A stretch of DNA of 64,000 nt, from assembly GCA_017631315.1 (NCBI GenBank), contig JAGBTN010000015.1:1-64000 (forward strand), read 5' to 3'. The notes beneath the pieces were generated by a model, which was not told where the DNA came from, did no database searches, and saw only the letters and a program-made list of their open reading frames with translations. Source of the DNA: Bacteroidaceae bacterium. GTDB taxonomy: Bacteria; Bacteroidota; Bacteroidia; Bacteroidales; Bacteroidaceae. The translations under genes and the position numbers were made by a program. Below, one piece after another: positions 18,387 to 26,643 of the stretch; positions within the stretch are counted from its first letter, which is position 1, and every line of letters begins with the position of its first letter.

Positions 18387-19354
18387 TGACTACACGCAGT
18401 TACATACTCACAACTGTATTGTTTCTCTTCGGTTTATTTGCCTACAGCCAAACACCTTTGGATTCCACATACCAATGGGCAGAAATGGAAGATTCTATGA
18501 AGGCCATCTCCATCGTCTACATAGAAAAGCCCGAAGAAGTGCTGGACAGCATCATAGAGCAGGTGATTTATGATTACTGGCAAAAACCTATTGCGTGCAA
18601 GTATCTTACAACACATGCTTCTACCAAAGATGCCCCTTCTCACTGTTTCTACCAATGCATCCTTCATACCAAAGCGAATATACAGATTAAGACAACTGGA
18701 GTAGCGGAGAATTTCCACTATGAAGGAAGAAGAAAACTCAAAAATCTGAATGATACAGCCGTACTGTACAACGATTTGAAAAGTTACGTTGAACTTGATG
18801 ATTGCATATTAAGAGAGGTACTGATAAGAAGTGACGAAAACAATGTAACGTCACTCTTTCAAACCTTTAAGAATCTTATGCAACGACATCATATAAAAGT
18901 ATACCGCATCAGCTATGAATCCGGAGAAGGAGTGTATCGCATAGATTTCTCGCCAAACACCAAATATAAATACTATGTTTTTGGTAGATTTACCGGCACA
19001 GCGTATGTTGACAAAAAAACCTTACGCATGAAACGAATTGCGGCTGACATAGTTTCTCCGACATCATTTGATAAACACGGAATAAAGTCAAAGAAACTAC
19101 TCTCACATATTCATCATACACGCTATCAAATGACTTTCGAGGATATAGGTGGCACCCTTGTTGTGAAACATCGGGAAGCGGCTGAGTCTGTAGACGACGA
19201 AAAGCCACTATGGAAGAGAACTGCTACGCTACTTTCTCTGTCAAACGACACCGACAGCCAGGCAATTGAATCACTGAAAAAGCAAGCCGTGCTTATATCG
19301 AAAGGGATGAACAATCATACTTCCTCACCCAAAGAAGCGAGCACTGGGGATTAA
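18386..19354 (+). CDS. Secreted protein of unknown function, apparently frameshifted near its 3' end
   Basis: A 322-residue open frame starting at the TAATG shared with the upstream gene. It has a signal peptide (ILTTVLFLFGLFAYSQ) and a body with KPEEVLDSIIEQVIYDYW and YVFGRFTGTAYVDKKTLRMKRI. This recalls the region after carboxypeptidase-regulatory-like domains in Bacteroidetes surface proteins, although that domain itself is missing; this is a weak inference. After SPKEASTG the frame hits a stop at 19352, but the +1 frame continues as sensible protein for 46 codons to a stop at 19488-19490, just before a terminator. Losing one G from GGGG at 19346-19349 would restore a protein of about 367 residues. 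Confidence 0.65.
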   Translation: MTTRSYILTTVLFLFGLFAYSQTPLDSTYQWAEMEDSMKAISIVYIEKPEEVLDSIIEQVIYDYWQKPIACKYLTTHASTKDAPSHCFYQCILHTKANIQIKTTGVAENFHYEGRRKLKNLNDTAVLYNDLKSYVELDDCILREVLIRSDENNVTSLFQTFKNLMQRHHIKVYRISYESGEGVYRIDFSPNTKYKYYVFGRFTGTAYVDKKTLRMKRIAADIVSPTSFDKHGIKSKKLLSHIHHTRYQMTFEDIGGTLVVKHREAAESVDDEKPLWKRTATLLSLSNDTDSQAIESLKKQAVLISKGMNNHTSSPKEASTGD

Positions 19355-19490
19355 TGAAATTCCCATTTTTAATGGCTACCGCGAACTCTTTACAATCCTT
19401 CACCAAGATATATTTAAGACTATTGCTGTCCGGGGAAATGTTGTTTTTGAAACGATTCATGATTTTTACGCCAACAGAAAGAGATGGTAA
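19350..19490 (+). pseudogene. Out-of-frame C-terminal extension of the 18386 gene
   Basis: 46 sense codons beginning INEIPIFNGYRELF and ending HDFYANRKRW, then TAA. The composition is protein-like (alternating hydrophobic and charged residues) and the frame stops 10 bases before the terminator hairpin. It is one base out of frame with the upstream gene and joined to it at a run of four G. It could be a real mutation, a sequencing error, or a recoding site. Confidence 0.55.
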
Positions 19491-19500
19491 GCATAAAGAA

Positions 19501-19536
19501 AAACCCCGAAAGTCTTCTGCAGGACCTTCGGGGTTT
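19501..19536 (-). terminator. Bidirectional terminator between the cassette and aspS
   Basis: AAACCCCGAA (19501-19510) pairs with TTCGGGGTTT (19527-19536). On the minus strand the stem is followed by a T-rich run (complement of 19494-19500), so it best serves aspS. It also lies right after the extended stop of the cassette. Confidence 0.8.
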
Positions 19537-19541
19537 CGTTG

Positions 19542-21326
19542 TTATTCCTTTATCTTGATGCAAAGCTCATCGAGTTGCTGCTGGTCGATAAATCCGGGAG
19601 CGTCGAGCATCACGTCTCTGCCGCTGTTGTTCTTGGGGAAGGCAATGCAGTCGCGAATGCTGTCGAGTTCTGCAAAGAGGCTGACAAAGCGGTCGAGGCC
19701 GTAAGCCAGTCCACCATGTGGAGGAGCACCATACTTGAAGGCATTCATCAGGAAGCCGAACTTCTCCTGAGCCTGTTCGGGTGTAAAGCCCAGTATCTCG
19801 AATATCTTCTGCTGCAACTTGGCATCGTGGATACGAATACTGCCACCGCCAACCTCAACACCGTTCACCACCATGTCGTAAGCATTGGCGCGCACCCTTG
19901 CCGGGTCAGTGTCGAGCAGAGGAACATCCTCTGGCTTTGGCGAAGTGAACGGGTGGTGCATAGCCATCAGGCGCTGCTCCTCGTCGCTCCACTCGTACAT
20001 AGGGAAGTCCACAATCCAGAGGCAAGAATACTTGCTCTTGTCCCTCAAGCCCATACGGCTGCCCATCTCAAGGCGAAGCTCGCACAACTGCTTGCGCACC
20101 TTCATGGCATCCGGACCACACAGGATAAGGATAAGGTCGCCCGCCTTTGCATTCATCTTCTCCTTCAACACATCGAGTGTCTCGGGAGTATAGAACTTGT
20201 CCACCGAACTCTTCACGCTGCCATCGTCCTGCACACGAGCATAAACCAAGCCCTTGGCACCCACCTGCGGACGCTTCACAAAGTCTGTCAACTGGTCCAA
20301 CTGCTTGCGAGTATAGGCAGCCTGGCCCTCACAACAGATGGCACCAATGTAGGCTGCCTCATCAAATACAGGGAAGCCGGCAGGGAAGATGCTCTCCACC
20401 AACTCACGCGAAGCATTGTCGGGCTGCTCGTTCTTCAGTTCCACAAACGTCATCTCGAAGCGTGTGTCGGGCTTATCACTGCCATAGTATTTCATGGCGT
20501 CTGCCCAAGACATACGAGGCAAAGCAGGAATATCGATACCCTTCAGCGCCTTGAAGAGGTGACGGCTCATGCCTTCGAACGTCTGCAACACGTCCTCCTG
20601 GTCAACAAACGACATCTCACAGTCAATCTGTGTGAACTCAGGCTGACGATCGGCACGCAAATCCTCATCGCGGAAACACTTCACAATCTGGAAATAACGG
20701 TCCATGCCCGACACCATCAGCAGCTGCTTCAGTGTCTGGGGGCTCTGGGGAAGCGCATAGAATTGCCCCGGATTCATACGGCTGGGCACAACAAAGTCGC
20801 GAGCACCCTCGGGCGTGCTGTTCACCAAAATAGGTGTCTCAATCTCAAGAAAACCTTGCTCGTCGAGGTAACGGCGTACCTCGAAAGCAAACTTGTGACG
20901 TAACTCCAGGTTCTGACGTACATTGGGACGACGTAGATCAAGGTAACGATACTTCATACGGATGTCATCGCCACCATCACTCTCCTCCTCAATCGTAAAG
21001 GGAGGCGTAAGGCTCTCGTTCAAAATGTTCAGTTCGGTAACAAGAATCTCAATCTCGCCCGTTGGCAAATTCTTGTTCTTCGAATAACGTTCCGCAACCT
21101 CACCGGTTGCCTGAACAACAAACTCACGGCCCAAACGACCAGCCTTCTGGCGGAGCTCCTCGGCAGCATCCTCATTGAAGGCAAGCTGAGTGATACCGTA
21201 ACGATCGCGCAAATCAACAAAAGTGAGTGCGCCCAGGTTGTGAACACTCTGCACCCAGCCGGCCAGAGTCACTTTCTCTCCGATGTTGGCGAGGCGAAGC
21301 TCGCCGCATGTCTTAGTTCTATACAT
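19542..21326 (-). CDS. aspS: Aspartyl-tRNA synthetase
   Basis: A 594-residue class II synthetase that charges tRNA-Asp. It has the N-terminal anticodon-binding OB fold ([22 protein letters not shown]), class II motif 2 ([19 protein letters not shown]) and motif 3 with GLAYGLDR near the C terminus. The bacterial GAD insertion domain lies between. I start at 21326 ([11 protein letters not shown]), the canonical N terminus; an upstream in-frame codon at 21362 would add residues of no family character. It may be transcribed from its own weak promoter or past the tRNA terminator. Confidence 0.96.
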   Translation of the reverse strand: MYRTKTCGELRLANIGEKVTLAGWVQSVHNLGALTFVDLRDRYGITQLAFNEDAAEELRQKAGRLGREFVVQATGEVAERYSKNKNLPTGEIEILVTELNILNESLTPPFTIEEESDGGDDIRMKYRYLDLRRPNVRQNLELRHKFAFEVRRYLDEQGFLEIETPILVNSTPEGARDFVVPSRMNPGQFYALPQSPQTLKQLLMVSGMDRYFQIVKCFRDEDLRADRQPEFTQIDCEMSFVDQEDVLQTFEGMSRHLFKALKGIDIPALPRMSWADAMKYYGSDKPDTRFEMTFVELKNEQPDNASRELVESIFPAGFPVFDEAAYIGAICCEGQAAYTRKQLDQLTDFVKRPQVGAKGLVYARVQDDGSVKSSVDKFYTPETLDVLKEKMNAKAGDLILILCGPDAMKVRKQLCELRLEMGSRMGLRDKSKYSCLWIVDFPMYEWSDEEQRLMAMHHPFTSPKPEDVPLLDTDPARVRANAYDMVVNGVEVGGGSIRIHDAKLQQKIFEILGFTPEQAQEKFGFLMNAFKYGAPPHGGLAYGLDRFVSLFAELDSIRDCIAFPKNNSGRDVMLDAPGFIDQQQLDELCIKIKE

Positions 21327-21423
21327 ATTTATTATATTAAGCCCCAACTGAACTCTCCTCAAGGAAAGAGAAACATTCTTCTTCGAAGAAGAGCCAAAGG
21401 GGAACTGTTTACTCCTTAACGAA

Positions 21424-21456
21424 AGAAGGATGAGCTGTTATCCAGCCCATCCTTCT
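21424..21456 (-). terminator. Terminator after the tRNA-Lys pair
   Basis: AGAAGGATG-GCT arms (21424-21436 and 21444-21456) with one mismatch and a 7-base loop, directly downstream of the second tRNA-Lys on the minus strand. Confidence 0.65.
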
Positions 21457-21462
21457 CTTCTG

Positions 21463-21535
21463 TACGCCCTCAGGGGCTCGAACCCTGGACCCATTGATTA
21501 AGAGTCAATTGCTCTACCAACTGAGCTAAGGACGC
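21463..21535 (-). tRNA. tRNA-Lys (CTT anticodon), copy 1
   Basis: A 73-base cloverleaf. Acceptor GCGTCCT pairs with AGGGCGT, D arm GCTC-AGTTGGTA-GAGC, anticodon loop CTCTTAA with CTT at its centre, T arm CAGGG-TTCGAGC-CCCTG, discriminator A. CCA is not encoded. It differs from copy 2 by one base in the T loop (C versus T before the 3' T-stem strand). Confidence 0.93.
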
Positions 21536-21558
21536 ATCGCAAACTTTTCCAAATCTTG

Positions 21559-21631
21559 TACGCCCTCAGGGACTCGAACCCTGGACCCATTGATTAAGAG
21601 TCAATTGCTCTACCAACTGAGCTAAGGACGC
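21559..21631 (-). tRNA. tRNA-Lys (CTT anticodon), copy 2
   Basis: Same 73-base structure and CTT anticodon as copy 1, with TTCGAGT in the T loop. It is 23 bases upstream of copy 1 in transcription order and 24 bases after a TACCTTTG promoter box. Confidence 0.93.
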
Positions 21632-21654
21632 GTAATATCTTTGTTTTGCGGCTG

Positions 21655-21662
21655 CAAAGGTA
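21655..21662 (-). promoter_or_regulatory. tRNA-Lys promoter -7 box
   Basis: Reverse strand TACCTTTG, 23 bases before the first tRNA. Confidence 0.65.
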
Positions 21663-21709
21663 TGAACTTTTATTTAATTCGCCAAATGTTTTGCTTTGTT
21701 TTTTTCGAT

Positions 21710-22513
21710 TTACGTAAGAGAATATAGTTCTGAAGGCGTTTTTCGCTTCAATATATCAAGTCCAAAGTCAACACCCGGAATGATTCCATGCTGACGAAGC
21801 ACCGCATCTACCGTCTTGCGAGCAAGAACCGGATGATTATTTTCCTCGCTCAAATGACAAAGCCATACATGGCGAAGTTGCGGAGTTGCAAACTCGGCCA
21901 GCAAATACGCAGCCTGTTCGTTGCTCAGGTGGCCCTTATCGCTACTGATGCGGTTCTTCAAGAAAGCCGAATACTTGCCCATGCGTAGCATATTCACATC
22001 ATGATTCGACTCCAACACCAAATAATTGGCCAGCCCCACCTGTTCGCGTATGGTATCCGTAACATGCCCGACATCGGTTATAAGACAGAAACGCACGCCA
22101 TCTGCTTCTACAACATAACCCACACAATCGCGGCTGTCGTGCGGAACATCAAACGGAGTAATGCGGAAAGGTCCGACCTCCAGCACACAACCTTTCTCTA
22201 AGAATGCCCTACATTCCGTCGGGACCTTAACCTTTAAGCAACGATTGCAAGAGATGCCCTCATGCACATGTTGCGTTGCATATATCTTTTTACCACAATC
22301 ACAAGCTATGTTTCCTACCGATTTGATGTGGTCGGCATGATCATGCGTTACGAACACAGCTGAAATATCTTTATCCAGACTAATACCGAAATCCTTGAGA
22401 TGCTTCTTCAAGGAACGCATACTGATACCTGCATCAAGCAGTATGGATGTTTCGCCCGACTGTAACAAGTAGCAATTTCCACTACTACCAGAGCCAAGTG
22501 ACACAAATTTCAT
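21710..22513 (-). CDS. MBL-fold metallo-hydrolase, YycJ/WalJ-like
   Basis: A 267-residue metallo-beta-lactamase-fold hydrolase. It starts MKFVSLGSGSSGNCYLLQ, typical of the YycJ/WalJ group, and has the metal-binding VTHDHADHIKS motif (HxHxDH, near residues 56-62). Later metal ligands are plausible in PHDSRDCVGY and LESNHDVNML. WalJ-type proteins are phosphodiesterase-like enzymes thought to act in DNA or cell-wall homeostasis; the exact substrate here is unknown. It has a TAATTTTG promoter box at 22538-22545. Confidence 0.85.
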   Translation of the reverse strand: MKFVSLGSGSSGNCYLLQSGETSILLDAGISMRSLKKHLKDFGISLDKDISAVFVTHDHADHIKSVGNIACDCGKKIYATQHVHEGISCNRCLKVKVPTECRAFLEKGCVLEVGPFRITPFDVPHDSRDCVGYVVEADGVRFCLITDVGHVTDTIREQVGLANYLVLESNHDVNMLRMGKYSAFLKNRISSDKGHLSNEQAAYLLAEFATPQLRHVWLCHLSEENNHPVLARKTVDAVLRQHGIIPGVDFGLDILKRKTPSELYSLT

Positions 22514-22537
22514 CCTCTACCTATTAATTTTTATTTG

Positions 22538-22545
22538 CAAAATTA
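22538..22545 (-). promoter_or_regulatory. Promoter -7 box for the MBL hydrolase
   Basis: Reverse strand TAATTTTG, 25 bases upstream of the ATG. Confidence 0.5.
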
Positions 22546-22584
22546 AAGAAAAAAGCCCACAACGCAAAATTTCATAAGAATTTA

Positions 22585-22615
22585 TTTGTGCGAGAGTCTT
22601 ATTTTTATAACTTTG
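22585..22615 (+). promoter_or_regulatory. Promoter of the large type IX cargo gene
   Basis: TTTG at 22585-22588 and TAACTTTG at 22608-22615. This places the transcript start after the in-frame ATG at 22586 and so supports the ATG at 22658. Confidence 0.65.
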
Positions 22616-22657
22616 CAAGCAAATTTACTTTTTATTAACCTTATAACAAAAACTAAC

Positions 22658-25600
22658 ATGATGAAGAAAACATTACTTCTTTGCGCTGTTGCTCTTTGCT
22701 CATTGGTAGCAAAAGCTGGCGACGGTCTTCTTGCTGTTGGTGCAAACGTTATTGTACTGCCATCTACGCAGTACGACGGCGACATCGAGTGGAAGGCTTG
22801 GACATGGGTTTACAATTCTGGTGTTGCCTATGGCGACTGGAATACAGACAACCCTAACTACAACATGGTTTTCGGAGCACCTTCTGATGATGCCGAAGGC
22901 AGAAAATGGTACGAACCTGGTTATGATATGGGTCCAAAATATGACCTGGACAACTTGATGGGCGACATCAACTGGGACACTAATGAGCCCATTGTTTGGG
23001 AAGAGCACACAGCTCCTTTCAGCAGTGATGAATATTATAACGGCCGTCCTTCGTACCGATGGACTACATCTGACATTATGGCTGACATCTATGTTCGCCG
23101 TACCTTCACAACAGACCAGCTCCTTTCCGGTCCTGTTTACTTGGCTTGCGGCCATGACGATGCTCCCTGCGAATACTACATCAACGGCGAACTTGTTTTC
23201 TCCAAGACCGGTTACGAAACCGATGACAATGGCAACATCCTCAATGGTTGGAACAATGGCGAGTACATTCTCTTGACCGACGAGCAGAAAGCACTTATCA
23301 AGCTCAACGGCGAAGAGAACGTTATTGCATTCTATGTTCACCAGAACTGGGGTGGTGCTTTTGCAGACTGCGGTATTTACACAAGACTTGAAGGCGGTCT
23401 CGACATGGGTTACACCACACCTTGGGAAGGCAAAGTGCTCTTCAACAACATTGGTGGCTACAACTTTGACGGTCAATCTCCCAGCAACAACCCCAGACAC
23501 CCCTGGTCTAAGCTTTATGAAGCTCAGGAAGGCGACGAATACACCTTCATGCTTCCCGGTTCTGTTACCGAGGATGTATGGATGGAACGTTTGCAGTTCA
23601 AGACTCCTATCAGAATCGAAGAAGGCCGCACCTATAACTTCAAGGCTACATTCCAGGCTGACAAGCCTTTCGAGGCATTCATCCTGAAACTTTCTGACAA
23701 TGACGACGATGCTATCGAACTGGCATACGAAGAAATGACAATTGACGCTCCCGTAGAAGGAGAGGAATATGAGGGCACTACTGTTAACATTGATTTCGAG
23801 GGTCAGCCCGGTGTTAACAACTTCATGATTGACCTCGATTTCGGTGGCGGTCAAGACAGCACCACAGTTACCATCAAGGACATTTCTTTGGTTGACGTAA
23901 CAGAAACCGGCGATGAAAAGGAACTTTGGGTCGGCACACACTACTTCAACTACATTGCCATGCACAAGACTACCATCAAGTACATGGTATGGGACGACAC
24001 TCTTAACGATGGTATGGGCGATTACAGAGAGGCCAAGACTGAAGAAGAGAAGGAGTATGCTGACATCGAAACCCACTTTGAAGAAATCGATGCTCCCGAG
24101 ATTAGCGGCCGTACAGAGACTTTGGCTTGGACTTTGCCCGACTTTGACGACTCTATGTGGGACGACCAGATGATGCCTGTAGGCCAAGAAGGTTACATGC
24201 CCGAATTGCAGAGCATCTGGCCCGGCGGCGACAATACAAACTACTGGATTCGCCGTAACTTCGAGCTCGACAAGGTTAACGAGCGCCTTTCTTACGAGTT
24301 GAATGTTTGCCACGATGACGTTTACGAGACATACGTTAATGGTCACCTGTTGCAGAAGAATGTAGGCTGGACCGACGGCAAGAACCCCGTACAGGTTCAC
24401 ATTCCTGCTCGTTACCTCAATGTTGGTAAGAATGTTATTGCAACCTACATCCAGCAGAACTGGGGTGGCAAGTTCTACGACTGTGGTATCAATGTTACAG
24501 AGGTTAACTTCGAAGAGTGCTACCAGATGTTGGTTGATGCTATTGAGTATGCCAAGACCGACACTCTGCTGACCAATGCGATGAAGGATTCTATTCAGGC
24601 CATCATCGATGAAGCAAACCACGAACTTGCCAACAACAAGGATGCTGCTGAACTGAGAAACTATGCACGCGAGTTGCGTCCTCGTGTAAATGCAATCTTC
24701 GCTTACAGCAGTACTGTTAAGACATTGATGGACACTTATGCCATCTGCCGCAAGATGCAAGACAAGGGCTACTGGGGCACTGCTCTGACTGATGTTGCTG
24801 CTGCTCTCGACACTTGCGCTACTGCAAACGAGCTGAATCCTTACATCGACAGACTGCGTGACGCTCGCATGGCTACTGCAATGGAACGTCGTACTGAAAA
24901 CTTCAAGGGCTCTGTTCCTACTGTTGTAGGTCCTGAATATCTTGGCGATCCTTTCTCTTCAGAGGATGAAGCTCCCAAGTATTATTTATATAATGTAGGC
25001 GCGAAGTTGTTGCTGGGTGCTGGCGAGGCTTATGGCACACACCTTGCTCTCGTATACGAATCTAACCCCATGTTGCTTGTTCAGTCCATCAAGGAGAATT
25101 ATGACGAGGAGACTGGCGAGTTTATTGACGAGGAAGTTGTTGAAGGTGCCGTTCGCATCGAGACCTTCCGTCCTAACGGTGCTTATGGTGAGGGTGACTT
25201 CGTAGGTTGGAACGGCTTTATTGATGCTGTCTGCACCGACGCATGGGAGATTATCCCCGTTGAAGGCAAGGAGAATGTATTCAACATTGCCCAGTACGGC
25301 ATGACCTTCCCCACAGACACAACTCTCACTGAAGAAGGCGAGGAAATCGTTACCGGCGGTGGCAAGAAGTACTTGGGTCTGCGTAGTGGCGACAACCAGT
25401 ATGCTCCCTCTTACTACCTTGTTGACACAGACATGCACACTCCCGAGCTGGAGACCAACCAGTGGATGTTCATTTCTCGCGCCGAGATGCTCAGCTTCAT
25501 CTCCAAGGCAACTGCCGAGACTCCTGCCGACATGACATTCCTCATCAAGAACCCTGGCTACGACCAGCGCTTGAGCATGGACGATTGGATTTCTCTCACC

Positions 25601-26305
25601 GATGGTGGCAATGTAATGGTGAATGGTGGTGACTACCGCGTATATGAGGCTTACAACAGCAACGAATTCTCTATCTACCAGGAACTCTGGCCAGATGAAT
25701 ATGACGCAGCTCTGCCCGTAGGTACCTACAAGCTCAGCGTACAGGCATACTATCGCGACGGCATCGAGCAGGCTCACGTTAACAAGCTTCTCAACAACGA
25801 ACCTATTGCAGAACGCGCTCTCCTCTTCGCAGGTGCAGATCCTACCGACATGGCATCTTGCCAGACAATGCCTCTCGCACTCGTAACGAAGGAAGCTAAC
25901 CAGGTTCCCGGTATCGGTTGGACTTCTAACCCCGGCAATCTCCGCATGCCCGGTCAGGGTGACGGTTGCTACAACGCCGGCAGATACTACTTCCCCAGCG
26001 GTCTCTACAAGAACGACCTCGTGTTCACAATCAACGAAGGCGAAGAGGGTCACCTGGCCATCGGTATCTACAAGGCTTACGACGAGAACAACCCCGGTAG
26101 CGACTGGGTAGTTATGGACAACTGGCGCCTGACTTACTACGGTAACGGCGAAATCGATCCCGACGGCATCCGTGGCGTAGAATCAGACGAAATCAAGAAA
26201 GTATCTCCCGCAAGCAAGGGTATCTACAACATGCTCGGCCAGCGCATGAGCAAGGTTCAGAAGGGTCTGAACATCGTAGACGGCAAGAAACTCATCAAGA
26301 AGTAA
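22658..26305 (+). CDS. Large secreted type IX cargo protein with two galactose-binding-like modules
   Basis: A 1215-residue protein with a signal peptide (MMKKTLLLCAVALCSLVAKA). Two related beta-sandwich modules of the type found beside glycoside hydrolases lie near residues 138-240 (ADIYVRRTF, CGHDDAPCEYYINGELV, NVIAFYVHQNWGGAFADCGI) and 528-618 (NYWIRRNFEL, CHDDVYETYVNGHLL, NVIATYIQQNWGGKFYDCGI). A helical stretch near 625-745 follows. The last 28 residues (IYNMLGQRM...GLNIVDGKKLIKK) match a type IX sorting domain. No catalytic domain is recognised. Start at 22658 chosen because the promoter lies downstream of the earlier in-frame ATG. It is followed by a strong terminator. Confidence 0.8.
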   Translation: MMKKTLLLCAVALCSLVAKAGDGLLAVGANVIVLPSTQYDGDIEWKAWTWVYNSGVAYGDWNTDNPNYNMVFGAPSDDAEGRKWYEPGYDMGPKYDLDNLMGDINWDTNEPIVWEEHTAPFSSDEYYNGRPSYRWTTSDIMADIYVRRTFTTDQLLSGPVYLACGHDDAPCEYYINGELVFSKTGYETDDNGNILNGWNNGEYILLTDEQKALIKLNGEENVIAFYVHQNWGGAFADCGIYTRLEGGLDMGYTTPWEGKVLFNNIGGYNFDGQSPSNNPRHPWSKLYEAQEGDEYTFMLPGSVTEDVWMERLQFKTPIRIEEGRTYNFKATFQADKPFEAFILKLSDNDDDAIELAYEEMTIDAPVEGEEYEGTTVNIDFEGQPGVNNFMIDLDFGGGQDSTTVTIKDISLVDVTETGDEKELWVGTHYFNYIAMHKTTIKYMVWDDTLNDGMGDYREAKTEEEKEYADIETHFEEIDAPEISGRTETLAWTLPDFDDSMWDDQMMPVGQEGYMPELQSIWPGGDNTNYWIRRNFELDKVNERLSYELNVCHDDVYETYVNGHLLQKNVGWTDGKNPVQVHIPARYLNVGKNVIATYIQQNWGGKFYDCGINVTEVNFEECYQMLVDAIEYAKTDTLLTNAMKDSIQAIIDEANHELANNKDAAELRNYARELRPRVNAIFAYSSTVKTLMDTYAICRKMQDKGYWGTALTDVAAALDTCATANELNPYIDRLRDARMATAMERRTENFKGSVPTVVGPEYLGDPFSSEDEAPKYYLYNVGAKLLLGAGEAYGTHLALVYESNPMLLVQSIKENYDEETGEFIDEEVVEGAVRIETFRPNGAYGEGDFVGWNGFIDAVCTDAWEIIPVEGKENVFNIAQYGMTFPTDTTLTEEGEEIVTGGGKKYLGLRSGDNQYAPSYYLVDTDMHTPELETNQWMFISRAEMLSFISKATAETPADMTFLIKNPGYDQRLSMDDWISLTDGGNVMVNGGDYRVYEAYNSNEFSIYQELWPDEYDAALPVGTYKLSVQAYYRDGIEQAHVNKLLNNEPIAERALLFAGADPTDMASCQTMPLALVTKEANQVPGIGWTSNPGNLRMPGQGDGCYNAGRYYFPSGLYKNDLVFTINEGEEGHLAIGIYKAYDENNPGSDWVVMDNWRLTYYGNGEIDPDGIRGVESDEIKKVSPASKGIYNMLGQRMSKVQKGLNIVDGKKLIKK

Positions 26306-26331
26306 TCACACTTCATACAAACCTATTCAGC

Positions 26332-26370
26332 AGGCAGGCTCGGCAGACATGTCGGGCCTGCCTCTTTTTT
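26332..26370 (+). terminator. Rho-independent terminator of the cargo gene
   Basis: AGGCAGGC (from 26332) pairs with GCCTGCCT (to 26363) with an internal CG/CG step, then a run of T at 26365-26370. Confidence 0.85.
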
Positions 26371-26397
26371 CCCCTACACAAGCAAAGGGGACCACAA

Positions 26398-26459
26398 ATA
26401 ATGGTTAAGCCTTTTGCCCATAATCCTTAACCATTCCGGCAATAATGCTTAACCATTCT
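26398..26459. repeat. 22-bp tandem repeat, class I, reverse orientation
   Basis: About three units reading GGTTAAGCATTATTG, GGTTAAGGATTATGG and GCTTAACCATTATT on the minus strand. Two of the spacings are 22 and one is 21 bases. They occupy the 338-base gap between the cargo gene and the GH127-like gene together with the terminator and a promoter. Confidence 0.8.
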
Positions 26460-26581
26460 CCACACCAGCATACAGGCATACCACAAACAACCTATAACCT
26501 CCAAATTTTCAACAAACTACGCCATCAAAGCAGCCACAGCGTTCCAAATTCAGGCTATTAAACAAAAAATAAAAGGCCACA

Positions 26582-26613
26582 TTTGCTTTTCGAGAGGAAA
26601 AATCGTACCTTTA
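26582..26613 (+). promoter_or_regulatory. Promoter of the GH127-like gene (variant)
   Basis: TTTG at 26582-26585 and TACCTTTA at 26606-26613, the last base differing from the usual G. Confidence 0.45.
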
Positions 26614-26643
26614 CACGCAAATTGCACAAAAACACCCATTCCA

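Noticed and set aside
19354-19704. Plus-strand frame starting at TAATG after the secreted protein
   Set aside because: It runs through a terminator and antisense to aspS; the alternative frame with the 46-codon extension is far more protein-like.
19539-20903. 454-codon plus-strand frame opposite aspS
   Set aside because: Antisense to class II synthetase motifs; no product recognised.
22700-24760. 686-codon minus-strand frame opposite the large cargo gene
   Set aside because: Antisense to a well-supported secreted protein with matching domains; no recognisable product.
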